Of a stretch of DNA of 64,000 bases, positions 27,786-37,076 are shown piece after piece. A model generated the notes under the pieces. That model saw only the letters and a program-made list of their open reading frames with translations, ran no database searches and was not told the origin of the DNA. The position numbers were made by a program, and so were the translations under genes. Each line of letters starts with the position of its first letter. Position 1 is the first letter of the stretch. Origin of the DNA: Komagataeibacter medellinensis NBRC 3288 (GTDB taxonomy: Bacteria; Pseudomonadota; Alphaproteobacteria; Acetobacterales; Acetobacteraceae). The stretch spans positions 2,138,001 to 2,202,000 of the forward strand of contig NC_016027.1 in NCBI RefSeq assembly GCF_000182745.2. Direction: 5' to 3'.

Positions 27786-27827
27786 TAAAAAGCCCGGTCT
27801 GGTATCTGCCAGAACCGGGCTTTTTTT
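27786..27827. terminator. bidirectional intrinsic terminator between rbfA and the MCE gene
   Basis: AAAAGCCCGGTCTGG, loop TATCTG, CCAGAACCGGGC and a T-run. It is flanked by A and T runs, so it can stop the rbfA operon (forward) and the MCE gene (reverse). Confidence 0.88.
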
Positions 27828-27850
27828 ATCTGTTTCTTGTAGGGCGTGAC

Positions 27851-28822
27851 TTAATTGCGTCGGCCCATCAGCAGCAGTTGCGGGTTGCGTTCCACATCGG
27901 TGGCAAAGCCACGCAGGGCGGAAGCAGCGGCGGCAAGGTCACGCAGGGACGAATCGATATTGGAGCGGTCGGCGGAACTGGGGGCCGTAATGTCGTGCAG
28001 TCCGGCCAGTGCGCTGCGTGCTTCAGTTACCGTATCGTTGGAGTTGACAAGCAGGGTATGCAGTTCGCTGCCGCGCGCATCCAACTGTGCCGTGCCGCTA
28101 TCGGCCAGATGGTTGATGGAGGCCAGCGTGGTGTCCATCCGGTGGTCAAGGTCACGGATGGCATCGGTCGCGGTATCGACCGTCACTCGCGTATGGTCGG
28201 ATGTGGCGCGCACGCTGTCCACCAGGGGTGGGATGTCCTTGTCCAGCTTGTCGGCCAGCGTGCGGATACTGACCAGCATGGCATCAGCATTGTTAGCAAT
28301 GTTCTTGAGTGGCAGCGCGGTCAGGGCATCGGTCAGCTTCTGCATGTCCGATTCACGGGCCGGGATCTCGATCAGGCTGGTCAGGCCGGGATGCAGCTTG
28401 GCTGGCACGCTGGGGTCGAAGGTCAGGTCTATTTCTTCCTGCCCGGTCACGAAGCTTTGCATATGCAGTTCCGCGCGCAGGCCGTTTTCGATCAGGCGTG
28501 GCAGTTCCTTGGTATCAAGCGCCTTGCCGTGACCACCTGCCATGCGCGCGCCGTTGGCTTCGAGCTCCAGCGTTACGGGAATATAGGCCTGGTGGGTCTG
28601 GGGATCAAACTGAACGGCAATATGGTCCACATGGCCGACCTGCACGCCATCGAAGGTGACAGGTGCGCCAACCCCCAGCCCATTGACCGGACTGTCGAAT
28701 ATGACCATGGCGCGGTTGGTGGGCGAGAAGGGATGAAACTGTCCGAACAGCGCTATGGCGGTCACACCAAGCAGAGCCCCGCCCAACACAAATGCACCGA
28801 CCGTGGTCTGCCGTTCAGCCAT
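27851..28822 (-). CDS. MCE-domain (MlaD-like) membrane-anchored protein
   Basis: 323 residues. One N-terminal membrane helix (TTVGAFVLGGALLGVTAIAL) is followed by an MCE domain (VIFDSPVNGLGVGAPVTFDG, VQVGHVDHIAVQF, LIENGLRAELHMQSFVTG). The C-terminal half is a long helical, coiled-coil-like region (LADKLDKDIPPLVDSVRATS, LRDLAAAASALRGFATDVER). MCE proteins form periplasmic rings that carry lipids between membranes, usually with MlaE/MlaF permease-ATPase partners, none of which is adjacent. The C-terminal LLMGRRN ending is like PqiB/YebT or Mla-type PF02470 proteins. It splits the otherwise conserved rbfA-truB junction. Confidence 0.85.
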   Translation of the reverse strand: MAERQTTVGAFVLGGALLGVTAIALFGQFHPFSPTNRAMVIFDSPVNGLGVGAPVTFDGVQVGHVDHIAVQFDPQTHQAYIPVTLELEANGARMAGGHGKALDTKELPRLIENGLRAELHMQSFVTGQEEIDLTFDPSVPAKLHPGLTSLIEIPARESDMQKLTDALTALPLKNIANNADAMLVSIRTLADKLDKDIPPLVDSVRATSDHTRVTVDTATDAIRDLDHRMDTTLASINHLADSGTAQLDARGSELHTLLVNSNDTVTEARSALAGLHDITAPSSADRSNIDSSLRDLAAAASALRGFATDVERNPQLLLMGRRN

Positions 28823-29074
28823 GGTGTTCAGGTCTCCCTAGACGCAGAATGAAAAAACGCCCGAACACAATCAGTCATGCGCCCGTTTGCTGCAAGATGG
28901 CACCACCCTTACCCGTGGCAAAGCGGGGTACGGGGATGGCAGGCATGTGCCCGCCCAGTCTTTTACCATGCGGGAGGCTGGCTGCCAGCCCCCGTGGTGG
29001 AATGGGGCATTGCCGTGCATGCGTGCCTCGTCTAAACGCAGCCCACCCCCATTATCCGCACAAGGTGCCCTGCA

Positions 29075-29995
29075 ATGCGACGCAAACGTGGACGCCCGCT
29101 TGATGGCTGGCTGATAATAGACAAGCCATTGGGAATGACTTCCACCCAGGTCGTGGGCCGGGTGCGCTACCTGTTCGATGCGGCAAAGGCGGGCCATGGC
29201 GGCACGTTGGACCCGCTCGCGACCGGTCTGCTGCCCATAGCCTTTGGCAAGGCGACCAAGACCGTACCCTATATAATGGATGGCACCAAGCGCTACCATT
29301 TCACCCTGCGCATCGGGGAAGCGCGCGATAGTGATGACGCCGAGGGCGCCGTGACCGCAACTTCAAGCGTGCGGCCCGACAATGCGGCGTTTGAGGCGGC
29401 ACTCGCGGCCTTTCGTGGCGAGATCATGCAGGTGCCCCCGGTTTATTCCGCGCTGAAGGTGGGGGGAAAGCGTTCGTATGACATGGCGCGCGCGGGCAAT
29501 GCGCCTGAACTTGCGCCCCGGCCCGCGCGTATCGACCGTTTCGAGCTGATTGCCCGCCCTGATGCCGACACGGCCGTGTTCGAGGTAGAATCGGGCAAGG
29601 GGGTGTATATGCGCGCGCTTGCACGCGATATTGCGCTGGCCTGCGGCACGGTGGGACATGTGGCGGCGCTGCGGCGGCTGAACGTGGGGCCTTTTGATGA
29701 ATCCCATGCGATTCCACTGGACAAAATTGTCCCAAGCGTTGACAACGCGCCTGCCCCACCGGATCTGCTTCTTCCGGTCGCGACCGCGCTGGCCGACATC
29801 CCGGCGCTGGCCCTGACACGAGAGGAAGCGGATGCCCTGTCATTTGGCCAGGCGATTGACCTGGGCCTACTGGCGGACCGGATGCCGGAGTACACCGACC
29901 CCCGCTCGGGTGTCGTGCGTGCGATGGATGGGGCGCGTGTGGTCGGACTGTGCCGCCCTGAAGGCGGCCTGCTGCGATCAGTGCGCATGCTGTGA
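29075..29995 (+). CDS. truB: tRNA pseudouridine-55 synthase TruB
   Basis: Makes pseudouridine 55 in the T-loop of tRNAs. 306 residues. The catalytic Asp is in GHGGTLDPLATGLLPIAFGK, with the family motifs DGWLIIDKPLGMTSTQVV, KRYHFTLRIGEARDSDDAEG, PPVYSALKVGGKRSYDMAR and VESGKGVYMRALARDIAL. The C-terminal PUA-like end is short. ATG 29075 follows a weak AAGGTG. The 252-bp gap before it (28823-29074), shared with the divergent MCE gene, should contain both promoters; no clear boxes stand out. Confidence 0.97.
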   Translation: MRRKRGRPLDGWLIIDKPLGMTSTQVVGRVRYLFDAAKAGHGGTLDPLATGLLPIAFGKATKTVPYIMDGTKRYHFTLRIGEARDSDDAEGAVTATSSVRPDNAAFEAALAAFRGEIMQVPPVYSALKVGGKRSYDMARAGNAPELAPRPARIDRFELIARPDADTAVFEVESGKGVYMRALARDIALACGTVGHVAALRRLNVGPFDESHAIPLDKIVPSVDNAPAPPDLLLPVATALADIPALALTREEADALSFGQAIDLGLLADRMPEYTDPRSGVVRAMDGARVVGLCRPEGGLLRSVRML

Positions 29996-30019
29996 ACCGA
30001 ATGATCAATGGAGATGACG

Positions 30020-30289
30020 ATGTCGATTACTGCTGAACGCCGCACGGCGCTTATTGGCGAATACCGCAATGCCGAGACCGACACGGGCTCGCCGGAAGTA
30101 CAGGTTGCCCTGCTGACCGAGCGGATCGTGAACCTGACCGATCACCTGAAGACCCACGCGAAGGATTTCCATTCGCGTCGTGGCCTGCTGATGCTGGTCG
30201 GTCGCCGCCGCCGCCTGCTGGATTATGTCAAGCGCAAGGACCAGGCCCGTTACGAAACGCTTATCAAGCGCCTCGGCCTGCGTCGCTGA
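30020..30289 (+). CDS. rpsO: 30S ribosomal protein S15
   Basis: 89 residues, exactly the usual length: [60 protein letters not shown] and [20 protein letters not shown]. It binds 16S helices 20-22 early in 30S assembly. ATG 30020 has GGAG 8 bp upstream; two earlier in-frame ATG codons (30008, 30014) lie in the ribosome binding site. It lies 24 bp after truB. Confidence 0.98.
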   Translation: MSITAERRTALIGEYRNAETDTGSPEVQVALLTERIVNLTDHLKTHAKDFHSRRGLLMLVGRRRRLLDYVKRKDQARYETLIKRLGLRR

Positions 30290-30297
30290 TTTGCGAC

Positions 30298-30386
30298 ATG
30301 GTAGGAACGCGGTCATAATGCGCTCCTACCATACGACCCGCACGGGCACGGCGCATGCACCCGCATGCCCGTGTCTGGTCGGGTCG
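30298..30386 (+). promoter_or_regulatory. tandem RNA hairpins between rpsO and pnp
   Basis: Hairpin 1 pairs ATGGTAGGA (30298-30306) with TCCTACCAT (30324-30332), plus inner CGC/GCG. Hairpin 2 pairs CGACCCG-CACGGGCA (30334-30348) with TGCCCGTG (30366-30373) and CGGGTCG (30380-30386). They resemble the RNase III-cleaved structures upstream of pnp that mediate polynucleotide phosphorylase autoregulation in E. coli. No T-run follows, so they are probably not intrinsic terminators. The remaining leader to 30596 shows nothing else. Confidence 0.7.
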
Positions 30387-30596
30387 GTTATTTTCCGGTG
30401 TCCGTGACCAAACGGGTGCCATCAACACGCTGCCGACGCCACGGCGGAGATGTCCGGACCGGATCGCAGCGTTTCAGGCCACATGGTGTTCTGGCGGTAT
30501 GTGCCGTCATCACTCCATGCCGTCCGAGGCGCTGCCATCAACGTTCCAATGTCCGGCCCGCCTGCATTGCGGCAGTCAACGGACAGGGTTGTCTGG

Positions 30597-32735
30597 ATGT
30601 TTAATTATTTTCGCAAGGAAATCGAATGGGGCGGCCGCCCGCTGGTGCTGGAAACGGGCAAGGTTGCCCGCCAGGCCGATGGCGCGGTTGTCGTAACCTA
30701 TGGCGACACGGTGGTGCTGTGCACGGCCGTTGGCGCCAAAAGCGTCAAGCCGGGGCAGGATTTCTTCCCGCTGACGGTCAATTATCAGGAAAAGGCCTAT
30801 GCCGCGGGCAAGATCCCCGGTGGCTTCTTCAAGCGTGAAGGCCGCCCGAGCGAGGCCGAAGTCCTGAATTCCCGCCTGATCGACCGTCCGATCCGGCCGC
30901 TGTTCCCCGAAAACTTCCGCAACGAAGTGCAGGTCGTTGCCACCGTGCTCAGCCACGACATGGAAAACGACCCCGCCGTTGTGGCGCTGATCGGCTGCTC
31001 CGCTGCGCTGACGCTGTCGGGCATTCCGTTCTTTGGCCCCGTGGGTGCGGCCCGCGTGGGTTACAGCAACGGCCAGTATGTACTGAACCCGACCATTTCC
31101 CAGCTCAAGGAAAGCGAACTGGACCTGGTGGTGGCCGGCACGTCCGAAGGCGTACTGATGGTCGAGTCCGAGGCGGTCGAACTGTCCGAAGACGTGATGC
31201 TGGGTGCCGTGACATTCGGTCACGAGGCTTTCCAGCCGGTGATCGACCTGATCATCGACCTGGCGGAAAGTGCCGCCAAGGCACCGTGGGATCTGGCCGA
31301 GCCGACGGCTGAGGAAATCAAGCTGCGCAAGAAGGTGGACAAGGCCGGTCGCGCCCTGATCGCCGAAGCCTACAAGGAACGCGCCAAGCAGGTGCGTTAC
31401 AAGAAGGTTGCCGCAGCGCGTGAAGCCATCCTTGCCAAGATTGGTGAGGCCGATGCCGACGCCGCCAAGCCCATGATCAAGGACCTGGAAGCCGACGTGG
31501 TCCGCACTGAGGTGCTGGATACCGGTTTCCGTATTGATGGCCGTGACCTTGAAACGATCCGTCCGATCGTGTCTGAAGTCGGCATTCTGCCGCGCGCGCA
31601 TGGCTCTGCCCTGTTCACCCGTGGCGAGACGCAGGCCCTTGTGGTCGCGACCCTTGGCACCGGTCAGGACGAGCAGATCGTGGATGCGCTGGAAGGCGAA
31701 TACCGCAACAACTTCATGCTGCACTATAACTTCCCCCCCTTCTCGGTGGGTGAGTGCGGGCGCATGGGCTCCCCCGGTCGCCGTGAAATTGGTCATGGCA
31801 AGCTGGCATGGCGTGCGATCCATCCGCTGCTGCCGGGCAAGGATACCTTCCCGTACACCATGCGTGTCGTGTCCGAGATCACGGAAAGCAACGGCTCCTC
31901 CTCCATGGCGACCGTATGCGGCACCTCGCTTGCGCTGATGGATGCCGGCGTGCCGCTCAAGCGCCCGGTGGCTGGTATCGCCATGGGCCTGATCAAGGAA
32001 GAGGACGACTTCGCGGTCCTGTCCGACATCCTTGGTGATGAAGATCACCTTGGCGATATGGACTTCAAGGTAGCTGGCACCGAGCAGGGTGTTACCGCTC
32101 TGCAGATGGACATCAAGATTACGTCCATCACGCCGGAAATCATGAAGATCGCGCTGGGTCAGGCCCGTCAGGGTCGTTTGCACATCCTGGGTGAAATGGC
32201 CAAGGCGTTGACCGAAGGCCGTACGGATGTCTCATCCTCTGCGCCGAAGATCACCACGATCTCGGTTCCGAAGGAAAAGATCCGCGATGTGATCGGTCAG
32301 GGCGGTAAAGTTATCCGTGAGATCGTTGAATATTCGGGTGCGAAGATCGACATCAACGATGATGGCACGATCATGATCGCCGCGTCATCTGACGAGCAGG
32401 CTGAAAAGGCCATTGAGCGAATCCGTGGCATCGTGGCCGAACCCGAAGTGGGCCACATCTATAACGGCAAGGTCGTCAAGACCGCCGATTTCGGTGCGTT
32501 CGTCAACTTCCTTGGTCCGCGTGACGGGCTGGTTCACATCTCTGAACTGGCGGATGGACGCGTTTCCAAGACGACCGATGTCGTCAAGCAGGGAGACGAG
32601 GTGAAGGTGAAGGTGCTGGGCTTTGATGATCGTGGCAAGGTCAAGCTGTCCATGCGCGTGGTTGACCAGAAGACTGGTGCCGACATTACCGAGACAGTGG
32701 GCGCCAAGCCCGGCCGTGCCCCTGGCGCGCGATAA
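30597..32735 (+). CDS. pnp: polynucleotide phosphorylase
   Basis: 3'-5' phosphorolytic exoribonuclease, part of RNA degradosomes. 712 residues: first RNase PH domain ([40 protein letters not shown]), helical linker, second catalytic PH domain ([45 protein letters not shown]), KH domain ([20 protein letters not shown]) and S1 domain ([20 protein letters not shown]). ATG 30597 is taken from the family N-terminus; the open frame extends 49 codons upstream without matching it. The ribosome binding site is weak, consistent with control by the upstream hairpins. Confidence 0.98.
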   Translation: MFNYFRKEIEWGGRPLVLETGKVARQADGAVVVTYGDTVVLCTAVGAKSVKPGQDFFPLTVNYQEKAYAAGKIPGGFFKREGRPSEAEVLNSRLIDRPIRPLFPENFRNEVQVVATVLSHDMENDPAVVALIGCSAALTLSGIPFFGPVGAARVGYSNGQYVLNPTISQLKESELDLVVAGTSEGVLMVESEAVELSEDVMLGAVTFGHEAFQPVIDLIIDLAESAAKAPWDLAEPTAEEIKLRKKVDKAGRALIAEAYKERAKQVRYKKVAAAREAILAKIGEADADAAKPMIKDLEADVVRTEVLDTGFRIDGRDLETIRPIVSEVGILPRAHGSALFTRGETQALVVATLGTGQDEQIVDALEGEYRNNFMLHYNFPPFSVGECGRMGSPGRREIGHGKLAWRAIHPLLPGKDTFPYTMRVVSEITESNGSSSMATVCGTSLALMDAGVPLKRPVAGIAMGLIKEEDDFAVLSDILGDEDHLGDMDFKVAGTEQGVTALQMDIKITSITPEIMKIALGQARQGRLHILGEMAKALTEGRTDVSSSAPKITTISVPKEKIRDVIGQGGKVIREIVEYSGAKIDINDDGTIMIAASSDEQAEKAIERIRGIVAEPEVGHIYNGKVVKTADFGAFVNFLGPRDGLVHISELADGRVSKTTDVVKQGDEVKVKVLGFDDRGKVKLSMRVVDQKTGADITETVGAKPGRAPGAR

Positions 32736-32827
32736 CACGCGGGCCCCGGCCTATTGATAACCCGAACGCGGGGGGCGCCACACAGCGTGCCCCCGTGTCC
32801 GGGCAGATACATGACGATGGAATGGTG

Positions 32828-34246
32828 ATGAAGCCGATCAATGCGATCCGTATGGGCGGGACGGATATTCTGCCCCTGGTAGAAGGGGGGAAGGGCGTCT
32901 CGATCTCGACTGGCGTTTCCGCCGGGCACTGGGCGGCGGCAGGTGGCGCTGGCACGATCTCGATCGTGAATGCCGATTCCTATGATGAAGAAGGCAACAT
33001 CGTCCCCCAACTCTATCATGGCAGGACACGGCGTGAACGGCATGAAGAACTGGTGGATTATGCCATTCGTGGCGGTATCGACCAGGCCCGCATCGCGCAT
33101 GACCTTGCTGGTGGCAAGGGGCGGGTCCACGCTAACATTCTGTGGGAAATGGGTGGGGCCGAGCGGGTCATCACCGGTGTACTGGAAGGCGCGCCGGGCC
33201 TGATCCAGGGGCTGACCTGTGGCGCGGGCATGCCGTACCGCCTGTCAGAAATCGCAGCGCGTTTCGGTATTCATTACTATCCCATCGTGTCTTCCGCCCG
33301 CGCGTTCAACGCCCTGTGGCGGCGTGCATACAACAAGACGGCGGAATTGCTGGGTGGCGTGGTGTATGAGGACCCGTGGCGTGCGGGTGGCCATAATGGC
33401 CTGTCCAACACCGAAAATCCGCTGGTGCCGGAAGACCCGTTCCCCCGTGTGCTGGCGCTGCGTCAGCAGATGCGCGCCTTTGGGCTGGACCAGACTCCCA
33501 TCATCATGGCCGGTGGCGTGTGGTGGCTGGAGGAATGGCAGGACTGGATCGACAATCCCGAACTGGGGCCGATCGTATTTCAGTTCGGCACCCGCCCGCT
33601 GCTGACGCGCGAAAGCCCGATTCCCGATGCATGGAAGCGCCGCCTGTTGACGCTGAAGAAGGGGGATGTGTTCCTCAACCGCTTCTCGCCGACCGGTTTT
33701 TACTCTTCCGCTGTGAACAACACATTCCTGCATGAACTGCGTGGGCGTTCGGAGCGGCAGGTACCGTTTTCATCCGAGGCAGTGGGCGAACATACCGCAG
33801 CCCTTGCCATTGGTGCCCGTGGGCGGCAGGTCTTTGTCACCCCCGCCGACCGACAGCGTGCGCAGCTGTGGATGGGAGAAGGCCATACCGAGGCCATGCG
33901 TACACCGGACAATACGCTGGTGTTCGTAAGCCCGGAAAAGGCACGTGAGATTCTGGCCGATCAGGGGGCCTGCATGGGCTGCCTGTCGGAATGCCGCTTT
34001 TCCAACTGGTCGCAGCGCCCGCCTGCCTATTCCAACGGGCACAAGGCTGACCCGCGTTCCTACTGCATTCAGAAAACCCTGCAGGCGGCAGCGCATGCTC
34101 ATGGTCCCGACCAGGATACGGTGATTGACAATAACCTCATGTTTGGCGGCACCAATGCGTGGCGGTTCGCGACTGACCCGTTCTATGCCAATGGCTTCGT
34201 GCCCACCGTGGCGCAGTTGCTTGAACGGATCATGAGTGGGCGCTAA
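32828..34246 (+). CDS. nitronate monooxygenase-like FMN-dependent oxidoreductase with C-terminal Cys cluster
   Basis: About 472 residues, long for a TIM-barrel nitronate monooxygenase/2-nitropropane dioxygenase-like flavoprotein. The FMN barrel is seen in GVSISTGVSAGHWAAAGGAG, LIQGLTCGAGMPY, YPIVSSARAFNALWRRAYNK, GGHNGLSN, PIIMAGGVWWLEEW and FQFGTRPLLT. The C-terminus has CMGCLSECRFSNW and a later SYCIQKTLQAA, giving C-x2-C-x3-C plus a distant Cys, which might hold a metal or Fe-S cluster; this is unusual for the family. Substrate unknown. ATG 32828 is preferred (TGGA about 8 bp before); other in-frame starts lie at 32795 and 32822. It stands alone between pnp and a repeat. Confidence 0.75.
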   Translation: MKPINAIRMGGTDILPLVEGGKGVSISTGVSAGHWAAAGGAGTISIVNADSYDEEGNIVPQLYHGRTRRERHEELVDYAIRGGIDQARIAHDLAGGKGRVHANILWEMGGAERVITGVLEGAPGLIQGLTCGAGMPYRLSEIAARFGIHYYPIVSSARAFNALWRRAYNKTAELLGGVVYEDPWRAGGHNGLSNTENPLVPEDPFPRVLALRQQMRAFGLDQTPIIMAGGVWWLEEWQDWIDNPELGPIVFQFGTRPLLTRESPIPDAWKRRLLTLKKGDVFLNRFSPTGFYSSAVNNTFLHELRGRSERQVPFSSEAVGEHTAALAIGARGRQVFVTPADRQRAQLWMGEGHTEAMRTPDNTLVFVSPEKAREILADQGACMGCLSECRFSNWSQRPPAYSNGHKADPRSYCIQKTLQAAAHAHGPDQDTVIDNNLMFGGTNAWRFATDPFYANGFVPTVAQLLERIMSGR

Positions 34247-34270
34247 GTGCCATTATTGACTAAAAAGAAT

Positions 34271-34350
34271 AGAAGTTTTTGGCGAAGCTTTTTTCCAGAA
34301 AAGCTTCAAGACAACGCCGCCTTTTGAAAAAGGCGGCACCCCAAATTTCT
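34271..34350 (+). repeat. dispersed two-hairpin intergenic repeat, copy E
   Basis: GAAGTTTTTGG, first hairpin GAAGCTTTTTTCC/AGAAAAGCTTC (34284-34307), second hairpin GCCGCCTTTT/AAAAGGCGGC (34316-34337), then ACCCCAAATTTCT. The best-preserved hairpins of the set. It lies 25 bp behind the flavoprotein stop, just before a separate terminator. Confidence 0.88.
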
Positions 34351-34358
34351 ATCTGTTT

Positions 34359-34390
34359 TAAAGGCTGGCCCTATGGGGCCGGCCTTTTTT
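34359..34390. terminator. intrinsic terminator between the flavoprotein gene and rdgB
   Basis: AAAGGCTGGCCC, loop TAT, GGGGCCGGCC and T6. It overlaps the last two bases of rdgB, so it serves mainly the forward flavoprotein gene. Confidence 0.85.
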
Positions 34391-35009
34391 ATGCCGCGTC
34401 CTTCGGCAGGCAGGTATCGCGGAACAGGGCGAAGGCCAGGCCACGATGGCTGATGGCGTTCTTTTCCACGTCCGTCATGTCCGCAAAGGTACGGTTGCCC
34501 GAACCGGGTGCGAAAAGCGGGTCATAGCCATGGCCGTGCGTGCCATGAGGCGGCCAGATGACATGGCCATCAATCCGGCCCTCGAATGTTTCGGTATGCC
34601 CGTCGGGCCATGCCAGGCACAGGACGGAAATGAACCATGCTCCCCGGTCGGGGTTGTCCCCAATCTGGTCATGGATGCGGCGCATGGCGTCGGGATAGTT
34701 TTTGTCCGGCCCGGCCCAGCGGGCGGAGAAAATGCCCGGTGCCCCCCCAAGGGCAGAAACGCAGAAGCCGGAATCATCGGCCAGTGCGGGCAGGTTCGCA
34801 GCTTTTGCCGCGGCGACAGCCTTGATGGCGGCGTTGCCGGAAAAGCTGTCCGCCGTCTCTTCCGGTTCAGGCAGCGACAGTTCGCCCGCCGAGCGGACAT
34901 GAATGCCATAGCCGCCCAGAAGGGTCGCGAATTCGGCGATCTTGCCCTTGTTATGTGTGGCCAGCACCAGCGTGTCGCCCCGGTTGAGGCGGGTGGGTCG
35001 GGTTGTCAT
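34389..35009 (-). CDS. rdgB: XTP/dITP diphosphatase (RdgB/HAM1 family)
   Basis: Cleans the nucleotide pool by hydrolysing dITP, XTP and ITP to monophosphates. 206 residues: [20 protein letters not shown], the substrate/metal segment [28 protein letters not shown], and the C-terminal [31 protein letters not shown]. Its ATG overlaps the rph stop by four bases. The rph-rdgB pair is conserved in Alphaproteobacteria. Confidence 0.96.
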   Translation of the reverse strand: MTTRPTRLNRGDTLVLATHNKGKIAEFATLLGGYGIHVRSAGELSLPEPEETADSFSGNAAIKAVAAAKAANLPALADDSGFCVSALGGAPGIFSARWAGPDKNYPDAMRRIHDQIGDNPDRGAWFISVLCLAWPDGHTETFEGRIDGHVIWPPHGTHGHGYDPLFAPGSGNRTFADMTDVEKNAISHRGLAFALFRDTCLPKDAA

Positions 35010-35734
35010 GCCTTGAGGGCCTCTTCAATGATGGCAGTCTGGATGCGGAACAGTTCGGCCGTGCCGGTGCGGGCAAGCCGCATGAGGGTATTGAACTGGC
35101 TGTCGGTAAAGGGGGCCTGCTCGGCCGTGGCCTGTATTTCCACAATGCCACCATCGGGGGTCAGGACAAAATTGGAATCGGTGCAGGCCGTGCTGTCCTC
35201 GGCGTAATCAAGGTCGAGCACGGCACCGTCCTGCGTCAACCCGCATGATACGGCGGCAATCTGCCCCTTGAGTGGTACGACGGCCAGCGTGCCCGCGCGC
35301 ACCAGTTTCTCCAGCGCCAGGCGCAGTGCAACCCACCCGCCGGTAATGGCCGCGCAGCGCGTGCCGCCATCAGCGTTGAGCACGTCGCAATCCACCGTGA
35401 TCGAGATTTCTCCCAATGCGTTGAGGTCGGTCACGGCGCGCAGCGAGCGGGCGATCAGGCGCTGGATTTCCTGTGTGCGGCCCCCTTGCTTGCCCTTGGC
35501 GGCCTCACGCGCGCCACGGTTATGGGTGGCGCGGGGCAGCATGCCGTATTCTGCCGTAACCCAGCCCCGTCCCTTGCCACGCAGGAAGGAGGGTACACGC
35601 ATTTCCACGCTGGCGGCGCACAGGACTTCGGTCCCACCCATGCGGATAAGGGCCGAGCCTTCCGCATGGCGGGCAAAGCCGGGCTGTATAAAGACGGGAC
35701 GCAGGGCGTCGTGGGCACGGCCGGATGGGCGCAT
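35006..35734 (-). CDS. rph: ribonuclease PH
   Basis: Phosphorolytic 3' exonuclease for tRNA and rRNA 3' trimming. 242 residues with [80 protein letters not shown] and [20 protein letters not shown], all canonical. ATG 35732-35734 follows GGAG at about 10 bp; the reading frame is open 100 codons upstream but those overlap the hrcA region. rph-rdgB is divergent from hrcA. Confidence 0.96.
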   Translation of the reverse strand: MRPSGRAHDALRPVFIQPGFARHAEGSALIRMGGTEVLCAASVEMRVPSFLRGKGRGWVTAEYGMLPRATHNRGAREAAKGKQGGRTQEIQRLIARSLRAVTDLNALGEISITVDCDVLNADGGTRCAAITGGWVALRLALEKLVRAGTLAVVPLKGQIAAVSCGLTQDGAVLDLDYAEDSTACTDSNFVLTPDGGIVEIQATAEQAPFTDSQFNTLMRLARTGTAELFRIQTAIIEEALKA

Positions 35735-35883
35735 GGGGCTTAACTCCGCAAGGTAAGGGGGCGGCATAGCGCGCAATGACCGCCTGTTTCCAGTCTCGCG
35801 TGGGCAGGGGGGGCTATCATCTGTTATGATGATGGCCAAGGAATGGTCCATGGCGGATGAACAGACAAACAGGAGGCATGGCG

Positions 35884-36957
35884 ATGGAAACCCGACCACC
35901 GGTATCGCAGCCCGGTCTGCTGTCCGGGCTTGAGCCGAGATCTGCCGCGATCCTGCGCGAGATCGTGGAGCAGTATGTCGAAACGGGCGAGCCGATGGGT
36001 TCGCGCACGCTCTCGCAGCGCCTGCCGCTTTCACTCTCGCCTGCCACGATTCGCAATGTCATGGCGGACCTGACCGATGCGGGACTGCTGTTTTCCCCCC
36101 ATGCCTCGGCCGGGCGCCTGCCAACCGAGAAGGGCGTGCGGCTGTTTGTTGACGGTCTGCTGCAATTCGGCAACCTGAGTGAGGAAGAGCGCGAAAGCAT
36201 CGCGGGCATGCTGGACATGAAAGGCCGCTCTTTGGAGGATACGCTGGCGCAGGCGTCTTCCATGCTGTCGGGCCTGTCATCGGCGGCGGGGCTGGTCATG
36301 GCGCCCAAGAGCGATGGCTCCACCATCAAGCATATCGAATTTGTGGCGCTGGGACCGGGCCGTGCGCTGGTCATTTTGGTCAGTGCCGACGGGCAGGTGG
36401 AAAACCGCGTGATCGAAACGCCGCCCGGCCTGCCGCCTTCGGCCCTGGTGGAGGCGGGAAATTACCTGAACGCCCACCTGTCGGGCCAGACGCTGGACCG
36501 CCTGCGCGAGACGGTCAGCACCGATATGACGGCCAATCGCAACGAACTCGATCATCTGACGGCAGAGGTCGTGGCCAGCGGCCTTGCCACATGGAGTGAT
36601 GCCGATGAGCGCGGCGGTACCCTGTTCATACGCGGACAGGGCCGCCTGCTGGCGGACGTGACCGAGATCGAGCGCCTGACTACCATCCAGATGCTGTTCG
36701 AGCGGCTGGAAACGCAGGAAACCATGCTGCGCCTGCTGGACCTTGCACGCGAATCCGAAGGGGTACGGATCTTCATCGGGGCCGAGAGCGGCCTGTTCGG
36801 CATGGCCGGCATGTCGGTCGTGGTGGCGCCCGCGCGGACCGACAGCAATCGCATCGTGGGCGCGATCGGGGTGATCGGGCCCACGCGCATCAATTATGCC
36901 CGTATCATTCCCGTGGTGGACTATACCGCCCGCGTAATTGGCCGCATGCTGGGCTGA
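35884..36957 (+). CDS. hrcA: heat-inducible transcription repressor HrcA
   Basis: Represses heat-shock operons by binding CIRCE elements, assisted by GroE. 357 residues: N-terminal winged helix ([58 protein letters not shown]), then the GAF-like domain ([20 protein letters not shown]) and dimerisation end ([20 protein letters not shown]). ATG 35884 has AGGAGG 7 bp upstream; ATG 35878 is too close to it. No CIRCE repeat is seen upstream, and grpE does not follow, unlike many genomes. Confidence 0.96.
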   Translation: METRPPVSQPGLLSGLEPRSAAILREIVEQYVETGEPMGSRTLSQRLPLSLSPATIRNVMADLTDAGLLFSPHASAGRLPTEKGVRLFVDGLLQFGNLSEEERESIAGMLDMKGRSLEDTLAQASSMLSGLSSAAGLVMAPKSDGSTIKHIEFVALGPGRALVILVSADGQVENRVIETPPGLPPSALVEAGNYLNAHLSGQTLDRLRETVSTDMTANRNELDHLTAEVVASGLATWSDADERGGTLFIRGQGRLLADVTEIERLTTIQMLFERLETQETMLRLLDLARESEGVRIFIGAESGLFGMAGMSVVVAPARTDSNRIVGAIGVIGPTRINYARIIPVVDYTARVIGRMLG

Positions 36958-37076
36958 GGGTCGGCATTGCCCTGCAACCCGGCCCGCTGGCGGCCTTTAT
37001 GTCTGCCACACGCAAACCGCGCGCCATGATGACCCGATACGGGATGTGGCGTGCCCGAACGCGCAAGGAGAATGGC

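Noticed and set aside
30576-32183. 535-codon open frame opposite pnp
   Set aside because: Antisense shadow of pnp.
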